A DNA stretch of 27,026 bases from a virus: IMG/VR virus record IMGVR_UViG_3300020180_000109, positions 1 to 27,026 of that record; one strand, written 5' to 3'. The stretch's first letter is position 1, and each line of letters begins with the position of its first letter. Positions 1 to 6,766 of this stretch are shown one piece after another. The notes under the pieces are model-generated. The model saw only the letters and a list, made by a program, of their open reading frames with translations, did not search any database and was not told where the DNA came from. A program made the translations under genes and the position numbers.

Positions 1-27
1 ATATATAACTATAAACATTAAACTATT

Positions 28-486
28 ATGAAGACGTTTTGCGCAAGCTGTGGGTATGGTGCTGAATATTCAGGAAAAAAACCGAGCTTCTGTTGCTCGT
101 GTGGTCATCCATATGATGCAGCCTTTAAAAAAACTCCCGTTAATCAAGTAACTTCTACACCCGCTATAGCAAGAGTGGGCGATGGAAAAAGATCTTCCGA
201 TTACGAATACGACGATGAAGAGGTCTATACGGGACCAACGGTTAAATTTAGGAAACCTTCATTAGCCAGTACAAAAATTAGTATTGGACGTTTTATGAAA
301 ACCGACGATTTAAAGACAATGGGGCCAGACGCCAGAATTGAAAGAGGACAACAATTATCCCTTGAGGAATTAAACAAGAATAGTAGTGGCGCGATTGAAT
401 CTACTCGATCCAATGCTAATGTTCTTAGTAACTTACTAAAAGTTACGGCTCAAAATACGGTTCACGAGCAGCAAAAAACAAACTAA
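28..486 (+). CDS. Small zinc-ribbon protein of unknown function
   Basis: This 152-residue protein opens with four paired cysteines (C5-x2-C8 and C22-x2-C25, with a further C23), the layout of a zinc ribbon. The rest is hydrophilic and low in hydrophobic residues, rich in Ser, Lys, Asp and Glu, with an acidic stretch near residues 58-66, so it looks largely disordered after the N-terminal knuckle. It has no membrane segment or signal peptide. It is followed after 3 bp by the sigma-like gene, so the two are probably co-transcribed. The ATG follows an AT-rich leader without a Shine-Dalgarno sequence. Its place just before a sigma factor and the packaging genes would fit a nucleic-acid-binding or transcription accessory role, but that is inference. 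I do not recognise the family. Confidence 0.75.
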   Translation: MKTFCASCGYGAEYSGKKPSFCCSCGHPYDAAFKKTPVNQVTSTPAIARVGDGKRSSDYEYDDEEVYTGPTVKFRKPSLASTKISIGRFMKTDDLKTMGPDARIERGQQLSLEELNKNSSGAIESTRSNANVLSNLLKVTAQNTVHEQQKTN

Positions 487-489
487 TCG

Positions 490-1167
490 ATGCTTCTGAC
501 TTTTGAGGAGAGGCTTCCTGAAATAGAAAAAATTGTAGATAGTAGGAAATCAAAATGGTATCTTTCTACAATAGCTTGGGAAGATGTGAGGCAGATCTTA
601 TTGATTAGAATTTTTAACAAATATCATCTTTACGACGGGGAAAAAGGAGAATTTATTCGTTGGGCTAATCGCTTGATTACGAATGCAATAAGAAGTTTGC
701 TAAGAGATAACTTATATAAATATTCGAGACCCTGTATTCAGGGAAGAGGGTGTGTTTATAATTTGGGCGAAGAATTTTGCTCTTATACAAAAAGTGGTAA
801 ACAATGCGCCGAATGTCCTTTGTTCGCTAAGTGGAAAAATAAAAAAGGAAATCAGTATAATGTAAAACAATCGCTACCTCTTCAAAACCACATTCAGGAA
901 GTCAATAATATTCAACACGACTTTATTGAAATTGATAGTGCCAAAGTAATAATTGATGAAAAAATGAAAGAAACGCTAAAGCCTTATGAATATAGTATTT
1001 ATAAATTAATCTATATTGAAAATAAAAGTGAGCAAGAGGCTGGAAAAATTTTAGACTACAAAAAATGCAATAATAGTGATATTCCAGGATATCAAATTAT
1101 TCGTAAGGTAAAAAAACGAATTGTTGAAAGAGCGAGAGAAATTATAAATGAAGAGGGTTTAGTATAA
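490..1167 (+). CDS. Phage sigma-70-like factor with Cys-rich insert
   Basis: The 225-residue protein has the layout of a small sigma factor. Residues about 28-80 resemble sigma region 2: an acidic-aromatic helix (AWEDVRQ), then DGEKGEFIRWANRLITNAIR, which matches the 'F..W...I..N...' pattern that binds the polymerase coiled coil and the -10 element. Residues about 155-219 resemble region 4, with a helix-turn-helix-like 'EYSIYKLIYIENKSEQEAGKIL' region (given here by its pattern, residues about 166-187) and a basic helix after it. Between them lies an insert with cysteines at 82, 88, 97, 106 and 109, likely a zinc-binding module. The stop and the next start overlap as TAATG. Its likely role is directing host RNA polymerase to phage late promoters, as T4 gp55 does. 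The family call rests on pattern only and no homology search was possible. Confidence 0.68.
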   Translation: MLLTFEERLPEIEKIVDSRKSKWYLSTIAWEDVRQILLIRIFNKYHLYDGEKGEFIRWANRLITNAIRSLLRDNLYKYSRPCIQGRGCVYNLGEEFCSYTKSGKQCAECPLFAKWKNKKGNQYNVKQSLPLQNHIQEVNNIQHDFIEIDSAKVIIDEKMKETLKPYEYSIYKLIYIENKSEQEAGKILDYKKCNNSDIPGYQIIRKVKKRIVERAREIINEEGLV

Positions 1168-2288
1168 TGGCCGAAGAAGAATACGAATTAACAAAAGCGG
1201 ATAAAAAATACATTTTAGATAATGTTTCTACTACTGACTTAGTTACAATGACCCGGTACATTACCGGTGATGAAAAAGCAGACGGACGTAATAAAATTGG
1301 TAAGAAGATTAGAATTTTTGCTTCAGAATCCGGTTTAGAAATTGAGACTTCCCGGTACAGAAAGAAAGATCCGTACATACTAGAAGTCGAAGCCCAACAA
1401 TTCATTGAGTCCAACATAGGAAAAATGGAATGGATGGAAATGGCTAAACATATATTTCAAGATAAGGGTATCGCGTCAAGGGACATGCGTGCTCAGGCGG
1501 TCTATAATTACATTAAAGAGGTCGCCCCTACCTATATCCGCTCTAACGATGAAATAGTGGATGAAGAAACCTACGAAGCGCCTAAGAGTCTTTATCATTT
1601 AGTCAATGTTGTGAATAGATATGTACAGAATCCAAATGATGAACTGAAAATGTATTATGAAAATATTCGTTGCCATGACGATATTAAAAAGCTTCCAAGT
1701 CAAGAAATAAAGAATCTTAGGGCACTTCATGGGTTTATGAAGATTCGTAGGTTTAGCATTCAAGCGAGTGGTTATAAAAAAAAGCACTTGAGGGATCTTT
1801 TCGAATCAACTTTTGTAGGACATACCTACGACAAACCGGACTTATTAAGAGAAGAGGTGGAGCAATATATCTCATTGGCGGCTGAAACAGTTACTTGTGT
1901 AAGTATAGAAGCTCAAATTCAGATGCTGGAAATTCAAATCGACGAAACTCTTAATGATAACTCTATAGATGCTAAACGACTTAGTATGACCTATGTTGAG
2001 TTGTTAGATAAATCTAGAAGAAATTTAGATTCTGCCAAAAAACAAGTCGCTGATCTTCAAGATTCTCTCGTTGGCTCTCGCGCCACTCGGCATAAAAATC
2101 GTCTAGCCGCTACATCCAATCTCCACGAATTCATCAAGATGTGGAAAGAAAAGGCTGGTAGAGAACTTATGTTGCAGGCCGCAAGGGACAGACAAGCTTT
2201 ACTGAGTGAAGAAGTTGAGCGTTTGTCAGCCTTGGATACTATTAAAGCACATATATTTGGGCTTGACCCGAAGAGCATTATTAAGTAA
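1167..2288 (+). CDS. Unrecognised helical protein, possible small terminase
   Basis: This 373-residue protein is mostly alpha-helical and highly charged. The N-terminal third contains short helical repeats ('ADKKYILDNVSTTDLV', 'KMEWMEMAKHIF') that could form DNA-binding helix bundles. Residues about 245-355 are rich in heptad-like leucines and charged residues and probably form a coiled coil, ending in a basic tail. There are no enzymatic motifs. It overlaps the upstream sigma-like gene by one base (TAATG) and lies two genes before the large terminase. Position, helix content and coiled coil fit the small terminase subunit, which binds packaging sites and forms a ring by its coiled coils, but the length is greater than usual for that family. 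The alternative is an early or transcription accessory protein. Function is not assigned. Confidence 0.65.
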   Translation: MAEEEYELTKADKKYILDNVSTTDLVTMTRYITGDEKADGRNKIGKKIRIFASESGLEIETSRYRKKDPYILEVEAQQFIESNIGKMEWMEMAKHIFQDKGIASRDMRAQAVYNYIKEVAPTYIRSNDEIVDEETYEAPKSLYHLVNVVNRYVQNPNDELKMYYENIRCHDDIKKLPSQEIKNLRALHGFMKIRRFSIQASGYKKKHLRDLFESTFVGHTYDKPDLLREEVEQYISLAAETVTCVSIEAQIQMLEIQIDETLNDNSIDAKRLSMTYVELLDKSRRNLDSAKKQVADLQDSLVGSRATRHKNRLAATSNLHEFIKMWKEKAGRELMLQAARDRQALLSEEVERLSALDTIKAHIFGLDPKSIIK

Positions 2289-2300
2289 AATAAAGAATAA

Positions 2301-3233
2301 ATGGCATTTGTTTGTTTGGTGGATAAGACAGAATTTGATGATTTGGATGCCCTGCACTATCATCTTAAAGAGCTAAAAGTTTCCCAGAAGACTTACTATC
2401 TTCAATATTGCAACAAGAAGGATTTATTAACGGGAGAGACGTTGGAATTTAAGTCTGTCGAACAGTATTTAAGCAACGACTTCCAAGACAAGAATAACCT
2501 TAAAAAATACCTCAAAACAAACGTCGAAGAGGGAAAAAAATGGTCTCTTAACTGGCTTAAATTGAGGAAGGAATCGAAAAATCTTCGGTGGGCTCCCTCG
2601 CAGGTTGAATTAAGATCCCTTCCGTGTCCAACAATTCCTTATTTTGATTTTATCGGTGGCTATAATAAAATTTGTACTGAAATGGGTATGCAGTTAAAAT
2701 ATACCAACGAAGATTTGGTATTTAAAAAACTCCCAGTTGAGGCAAAGATTATTGTGGATAGTCGAGAACAAAAACCGCTATCTTTTAATAACTCGGTTAT
2801 TGAGGCCGTAAACGTTGGCGATTATGCGCTAACAAAACCATATGATAAAAAAATCTACGTAGAGAGAAAGAGTCTATTGGATTTTATAGGTACGCTTACA
2901 AAAGATCTTGGACGCTTCGAAAGAGAAATAGAACGAGCTGTTAAAGATAAGAGCTATATTGTTATGTTAGTCGAGAACGACATTAATGACTGTTTGGGTT
3001 TTACCTTTCTGGCCAAAAAATACATTGGTTTACGATATGTAAAAACCACGCCAGCACATGTATTTAAAAATTTGAGAGATTTGCTCCAGAAATATGATAA
3101 CTTCCAAGTTCTATTCGTCAATGGACGTATCGAAGCGAAAAATGGCGTGATTAAGATTTTTGAGTTGGGTGAACAAGTAAAGAAGACTGACCTTCAGTTA
3201 TTCTATGAACTAAAAAAGTTAGTATTATTATAA
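2301..3233 (+). CDS. ERCC4/XPF-type nuclease domain protein
   Basis: The C-terminal half carries the signature of the ERCC4 nuclease fold: VDSREQKP (D153, R155, E156), then VGDYAL, then the diagnostic E188-R189-K190 followed by D194 (VERKSLLDFIGTL), then a helix RFEREIERA and a hydrophobic strand YIVMLVEN. In this family these acidic residues bind the metal that cuts branched or flapped DNA. The N-terminal half (residues 1-140) is separate: a degenerate zinc-finger-like start (C4, H18, H20) and a segment 'DLLTGETLEF...QYLSNDF...NNLKKYLK' that I have a sense of in other phage proteins but cannot name. No helicase or HhH domain is present, so this is a stand-alone nuclease. It lies 3 bp before the large terminase and may resolve branched replicating DNA before packaging. 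Confidence 0.8.
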   Translation: MAFVCLVDKTEFDDLDALHYHLKELKVSQKTYYLQYCNKKDLLTGETLEFKSVEQYLSNDFQDKNNLKKYLKTNVEEGKKWSLNWLKLRKESKNLRWAPSQVELRSLPCPTIPYFDFIGGYNKICTEMGMQLKYTNEDLVFKKLPVEAKIIVDSREQKPLSFNNSVIEAVNVGDYALTKPYDKKIYVERKSLLDFIGTLTKDLGRFEREIERAVKDKSYIVMLVENDINDCLGFTFLAKKYIGLRYVKTTPAHVFKNLRDLLQKYDNFQVLFVNGRIEAKNGVIKIFELGEQVKKTDLQLFYELKKLVLL

Positions 3234-3236
3234 ATT

Positions 3237-6200
3237 ATGGCTTGGGACGCAGGAAAAAATCGTATAAAGAAATGGGAAGATACAAATGAAAAGTTATCGC
3301 AACTAGAAGGAGAGTTAACTGATCAGGAGGCTATGGAGACTTTCGCCGAATACTTGTTTGCCAATCCAAGTATTTGTTTGGAATTATTGGCAAATTTAAA
3401 AATTTACCCCCTTCAAGAGCTAATGATAAAGGGATGGATGAGAAATGATTATTCGATGGCAATTTGGGGCCGAGGCATGAGTAAATGCATAGACATTAAT
3501 AGCTCAGTATTAACGAACAAGGGAATTATTCCAATAAAAAATGTGGAAGTTGGCGATAATATTTATGCCGAAAAGGGCGTTCAAAAAGTATTAAATAAAT
3601 GGTTTAATCCAGAAGAAGACGGATTTAAAGTTACGACAAAAAAAGGCTATAGTTTTATCGCAAAGAAGGGTCATAAATTTAAAATTTACGATCCAGAAAC
3701 ATTTGAAACCAAGTTTATAAATATAGAAGATACTCGTTTAGAGAATCTTATTCCAATAAAAGTCGGTCCTAATTACTGGGGAAATCAAAGTTTAGATTTT
3801 GATAGTAAGGTGAAAGAAAAATTTTTAGTTAATATTGAAAACGATTTAGACTTTTATTATTATATTGGACGGCTCTTAGGAGACGATTGTACTACTCACA
3901 AAATTGGAATTACATCTCCTGATAAAGAAATGATTGATTTTTTAATAGATTATTACAAGAAGATAGCACCAGAAAATAATATTGAACAGTATAAAAAAGT
4001 TGATAATGAAACATCCGGCGCATGTATTTCTAACCAAAACCTAACATGTGTTTTAGAGTCTCTTGGCTTTGATTTATCATTACATTCGGTCTATAAAAAA
4101 ATTCCCTCTAAACTATTATCTGTTTCGGGTGATAAAATTGCTATGATTCTTCGGGGTCTTTTCGATACCGGCGGTTACGTTTCATTGATGGAGAAGGAGG
4201 AAAAGAAATCTATTAGTTGTCTAATCGGGTATAGTTCTTCTTCTAAAGAAATGGCTAAACAGGTTCATACATTGTTGCTGAATTTCGGTGTTGTCTCTTC
4301 ATTCGCTTTGCATTCGTCTGGAGAAAAAAATAAACTGGTAAATGGACAATTCTGCGAAACTCAAGACGATTATAAGGTGATTATTACTGGGAGTAAATAT
4401 ATAGAAAAATTCAATCAAATTATTGGGTTCGGATTAACCAGAAAACGAGAGAGAGTTGAAAAATATTTAGCTCTAAAGAATCCAAAGAGTCTTTATTTTG
4501 ATAATGTTATACCGAATCTCAGGAAAGCTTTGAAGAAAAAATTTACTCACTGTGGATTTAAAAAAGAAGAGTTTGAGCTACACGATTCAATGAATCTAGA
4601 AAAACTTAAGGAGATTTTTCCATTAATCCCAGAAGGTAAAGAAAAAAATAGCCTTAAAGAGCTAATAGATAGCGATTTTTATATCGATAAAATTGAATCT
4701 ATAATACCGTGGAAAACTCAAACTTGTGATATAACAGTAGACAAAGAAGAGTGTTATTGGTCAGATGGAGCTATTCATCATAATAGCTTCACGGCAGCAG
4801 TTTTCTGTCTTTTTTGGTCAGTCTTCAACCCCGATAATCGTATCATTCTAATTTCGTTCGTCTTTCGTGCGACCAGAAGAATTCTTGAACAAATCGAAAA
4901 GTTTGTAAACGCAGATGGGGCTCATAATATTAAAAGTTGTTTTCCTAGCGATTTGCAAAAGAGAAACGATGAATGGAAATGGGCATTGCCAAATGGGGCT
5001 TCTATTGTTTGTTTACCTTTGGGCGATGGAACAAAGATTCGTGGTTTCCGTGCAGATACTCTCATTATCGATGAGTATAATTACATGAATTCTAATGTTA
5101 TTACAGAAGTAATTCAACCATTCCTCGTCTCCTCAAATAATGTTTCCTCACAAATGGAAATTGATCGTATCGAAGACAAACTAGTGGCACAGGGAAAAAT
5201 AAGAAATGACCAGAGAACAACTTTAGATGAAAATATTAAAGTTATCGCCTTAAGTTCGGCTGGTTTCCAGTTCGAAGACATGTACAAAAAGTATTCTTAT
5301 TGGGTGTCCAATATTATGGAAGGAGGTATTACAAAGAGAGACAGTGGCGAAGAGGAGGTGAGGCTTGGTGTTGGTGAAAATATTTCCTATTTTGTTTCAA
5401 GACTCAGTTATGAAGCCGCTCCCAAGGGATTGTTAAATGCAAAAGTTATTGAAGAGGCACGACAAGGCGCTAGTCAAAGCGTTTTCGATAGAGAATATAG
5501 GGCAATTTTCACAGCAGACTCGGACTCTTACTATTCTGCTAAAAAAATGGTAGAATGCACAATCCCAAATGGCCAATCGCCATGTATGGAAATAGAGGGC
5601 GATAATGGATCGGAATATATTCTTTCAATCGATCCATCTTTCTCTTCGGCAGAGCACTCTGACTATTTTGCAATGGTTATTTTAAAAATCGTCAAGAAAG
5701 ACGGGAAGAAAATTCCCCTTCTTGTGCATTGTTACGCAGTTGCGGGCGGAAGTCTTAAAGATCATACTCTTTATTTATATTTTTTACTTAAAAAATTTAA
5801 TGTAGTTTATGTAGCTATTGACTCTTCTGGTGGAGATAGTAATGAATTTATTAATTCTTCAAATAATTCTAAACTATTTAAAGATAGTAAAATAGAATTA
5901 TTGGACATACAAGCGGATTTTGCTAAACATGATAATTCTGATCTTATAAAAGAAATTAAAAAAAGTTATAACTTGCAGCAAAAAAGAATTGTACAAAAAC
6001 AACATTTCGGCGCTGGTAATTTTTTAAGATCCGCAAATGAATATATGCAAGGTTGCTTTGATAGAAAGAATTTAATGTTTGCTGGTAAGATTAATAGTAA
6101 TGCCAACGAACTTTCCAGAATATCGGGTACCAGTATGGATATACTAAAAGATCATAAATCCTTTAAAGATATTGATATCGAGGAATTTATCGAAGACCAA

Positions 6201-6440
6201 GATAATTGGATAGATGTCACAAAACAAGAATGCGCACTTATAGAAATTAGCACAAGCGCACTTGGAACAATGTCGTTTGATTTACCATTGTCTTTGCGAA
6301 GAAGTAAACAGGCGAATAGAGTGCGTAAGGACTTGTACTCAGCGTTGTTACTGGGAAATTGGGCGTTCAAACTATATATTGAATGTTTGAATGAGCCCGA
6401 GGTAAAGACTTTTGCGACTTTTGCTCCGTTTTTGGGATAA
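3237..6440 (+). CDS. terL: Terminase large subunit, interrupted by an intein
   Basis: This is the packaging motor: an ATPase that pumps DNA through the portal and a nuclease that cuts it. The open reading frame is 1067 codons; removing the intein (residues 84-516) gives 634 residues, normal for a T4 gp17-type terminase. The Walker A motif is split: GRGMSK (78-83) lies before the intein and S517 after it, giving GRGMSKS when joined. Walker B is TLIIDEYN (D612, E613). The RuvC-like nuclease acids are visible at D799 (LSIDPSF), D862 (VAIDSSGG) and D1032 (RKDLYSALL). Without protein splicing the ATP-binding loop would be broken, so packaging depends on splicing. The last 67 bp of the region around 6338-6404 recur downstream at 6664-6730 (see repeat entries). 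Confidence 0.95.
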   Translation: MAWDAGKNRIKKWEDTNEKLSQLEGELTDQEAMETFAEYLFANPSICLELLANLKIYPLQELMIKGWMRNDYSMAIWGRGMSKCIDINSSVLTNKGIIPIKNVEVGDNIYAEKGVQKVLNKWFNPEEDGFKVTTKKGYSFIAKKGHKFKIYDPETFETKFINIEDTRLENLIPIKVGPNYWGNQSLDFDSKVKEKFLVNIENDLDFYYYIGRLLGDDCTTHKIGITSPDKEMIDFLIDYYKKIAPENNIEQYKKVDNETSGACISNQNLTCVLESLGFDLSLHSVYKKIPSKLLSVSGDKIAMILRGLFDTGGYVSLMEKEEKKSISCLIGYSSSSKEMAKQVHTLLLNFGVVSSFALHSSGEKNKLVNGQFCETQDDYKVIITGSKYIEKFNQIIGFGLTRKRERVEKYLALKNPKSLYFDNVIPNLRKALKKKFTHCGFKKEEFELHDSMNLEKLKEIFPLIPEGKEKNSLKELIDSDFYIDKIESIIPWKTQTCDITVDKEECYWSDGAIHHNSFTAAVFCLFWSVFNPDNRIILISFVFRATRRILEQIEKFVNADGAHNIKSCFPSDLQKRNDEWKWALPNGASIVCLPLGDGTKIRGFRADTLIIDEYNYMNSNVITEVIQPFLVSSNNVSSQMEIDRIEDKLVAQGKIRNDQRTTLDENIKVIALSSAGFQFEDMYKKYSYWVSNIMEGGITKRDSGEEEVRLGVGENISYFVSRLSYEAAPKGLLNAKVIEEARQGASQSVFDREYRAIFTADSDSYYSAKKMVECTIPNGQSPCMEIEGDNGSEYILSIDPSFSSAEHSDYFAMVILKIVKKDGKKIPLLVHCYAVAGGSLKDHTLYLYFLLKKFNVVYVAIDSSGGDSNEFINSSNNSKLFKDSKIELLDIQADFAKHDNSDLIKEIKKSYNLQQKRIVQKQHFGAGNFLRSANEYMQGCFDRKNLMFAGKINSNANELSRISGTSMDILKDHKSFKDIDIEEFIEDQDNWIDVTKQECALIEISTSALGTMSFDLPLSLRRSKQANRVRKDLYSALLLGNWAFKLYIECLNEPEVKTFATFAPFLG
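3486..4784 (+). mobile_element. Intein with LAGLIDADG endonuclease, in Walker A of TerL
   Basis: The 433-residue insert covers TerL residues 84-516. It begins with Cys84 (CIDINSSVLTNKGIIPIKNV, splicing block A), has a block B-like 'FIAKKGHKFKIYD' with the expected His, and ends 'CDIT...GAIHHN' (block F/G, penultimate His and terminal Asn) before Ser517, the +1 nucleophile. All residues needed for splicing are present. The central part is a LAGLIDADG homing endonuclease: motif 1 is YIGRLLGDD with the catalytic D216, but motif 2 is LRGLFDTGG, where glycine 312 replaces the expected catalytic aspartate. That suggests impaired or lost cleavage with splicing kept. Insertion between the Walker A Lys and Ser is a typical site, since loss of the intein must be exact there. 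Confidence 0.93.
6338..6404 (+). repeat. Direct repeat A, copy 1 (inside terL 3' end)
   Basis: These 67 bp of the terminase 3' coding region recur at 6664-6730 with a single difference (G6354 versus A6680). In this copy they are read as terminase codons close to the C terminus; in the second copy they are partly read in another frame by the small 6520 reading frame. The copy marks one edge of a tandem duplication spanning the terminase-portal junction. Confidence 0.95.
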
Positions 6441-6483
6441 TTGTACAATATTTTAACATTTAACTACTTTTGGGTGTAAATTA

Positions 6484-6663
6484 GATAGTATATAAAGTTA
6501 ACAATTAAGACATTAAGCTATGATAAAACATAAATATGAAAAGAAAAATCTAGACTACTGGAAAAGAGTAGTGGCAGAAGAAGCGGTAGCTAAAGAAGTC
6601 GTACAAGCTATTATCTTGACGCAAAAAGCATACGCGGGCGTGGCTGTTGTCCGTAACACTATC
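6484..6663 (+). repeat. Direct repeat B, copy 1 (degraded portal 5' region)
   Basis: This segment matches 6731-7117, the portal leader and first ~117 codons, but with two gaps: 9 bp (an aataacgtt equivalent just after the codons for NLDYW) and 198 bp equivalent to 6863-7060. Both are multiples of three, so the frame is kept. A few substitutions also separate the copies (for example I2 versus T2, H4 versus R4, A versus V in the RVV-EE segment, and Thr versus Ala before QKAYAG). The base changes speak against an assembly error. Confidence 0.92.
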
Positions 6664-6708
6664 CTCAGCGTTGTTACTGAGAAATTGGGCGTTCAAACTA
6701 TATATTGA
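6520..6708 (+). pseudogene. Truncated duplicate of the portal N terminus
   Basis: The 62-codon frame reads as the portal N terminus joined to a later piece: residues 1-29 match portal residues 1-32 with a 3-residue gap, then AIILTQKAYAGVAVVRNTI matches portal residues 99-117, then 14 residues come from the duplicated terminase 3' end read in a different frame. It ends within repeat A copy 2. It keeps the same leader as the portal, including the TATATAAAG box and the spacing to the ATG, so it may be transcribed and translated. The most likely explanation is a decaying tandem duplication. A small peptide acting on portal assembly is a possible but unsupported alternative. Confidence 0.8.
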
Positions 6709-6730
6709 ATGTTTGAATGAGCCCGAGGTA
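6664..6730 (+). repeat. Direct repeat A, copy 2 (terL fragment before portal)
   Basis: A 67-bp copy of terminase positions 6338-6404, 66 of 67 bases identical. It runs directly into the portal leader at 6731, lacking the 79 bp (6405-6483) that separate the original from the first leader. It therefore sits as a scar between the broken portal copy and the real portal gene. Confidence 0.95.
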
Positions 6731-6766
6731 GATAGTATATAAAGTTAACAATTAAGACATTGAGCT

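Noticed and set aside
6437-6455. AATTGTACAATT-like palindrome after the terminase stop as a terminator or operator
   Set aside because: The stem is short, AT-only apart from one G-C step, and could arise by chance in AT-rich DNA; no partner sites seen.
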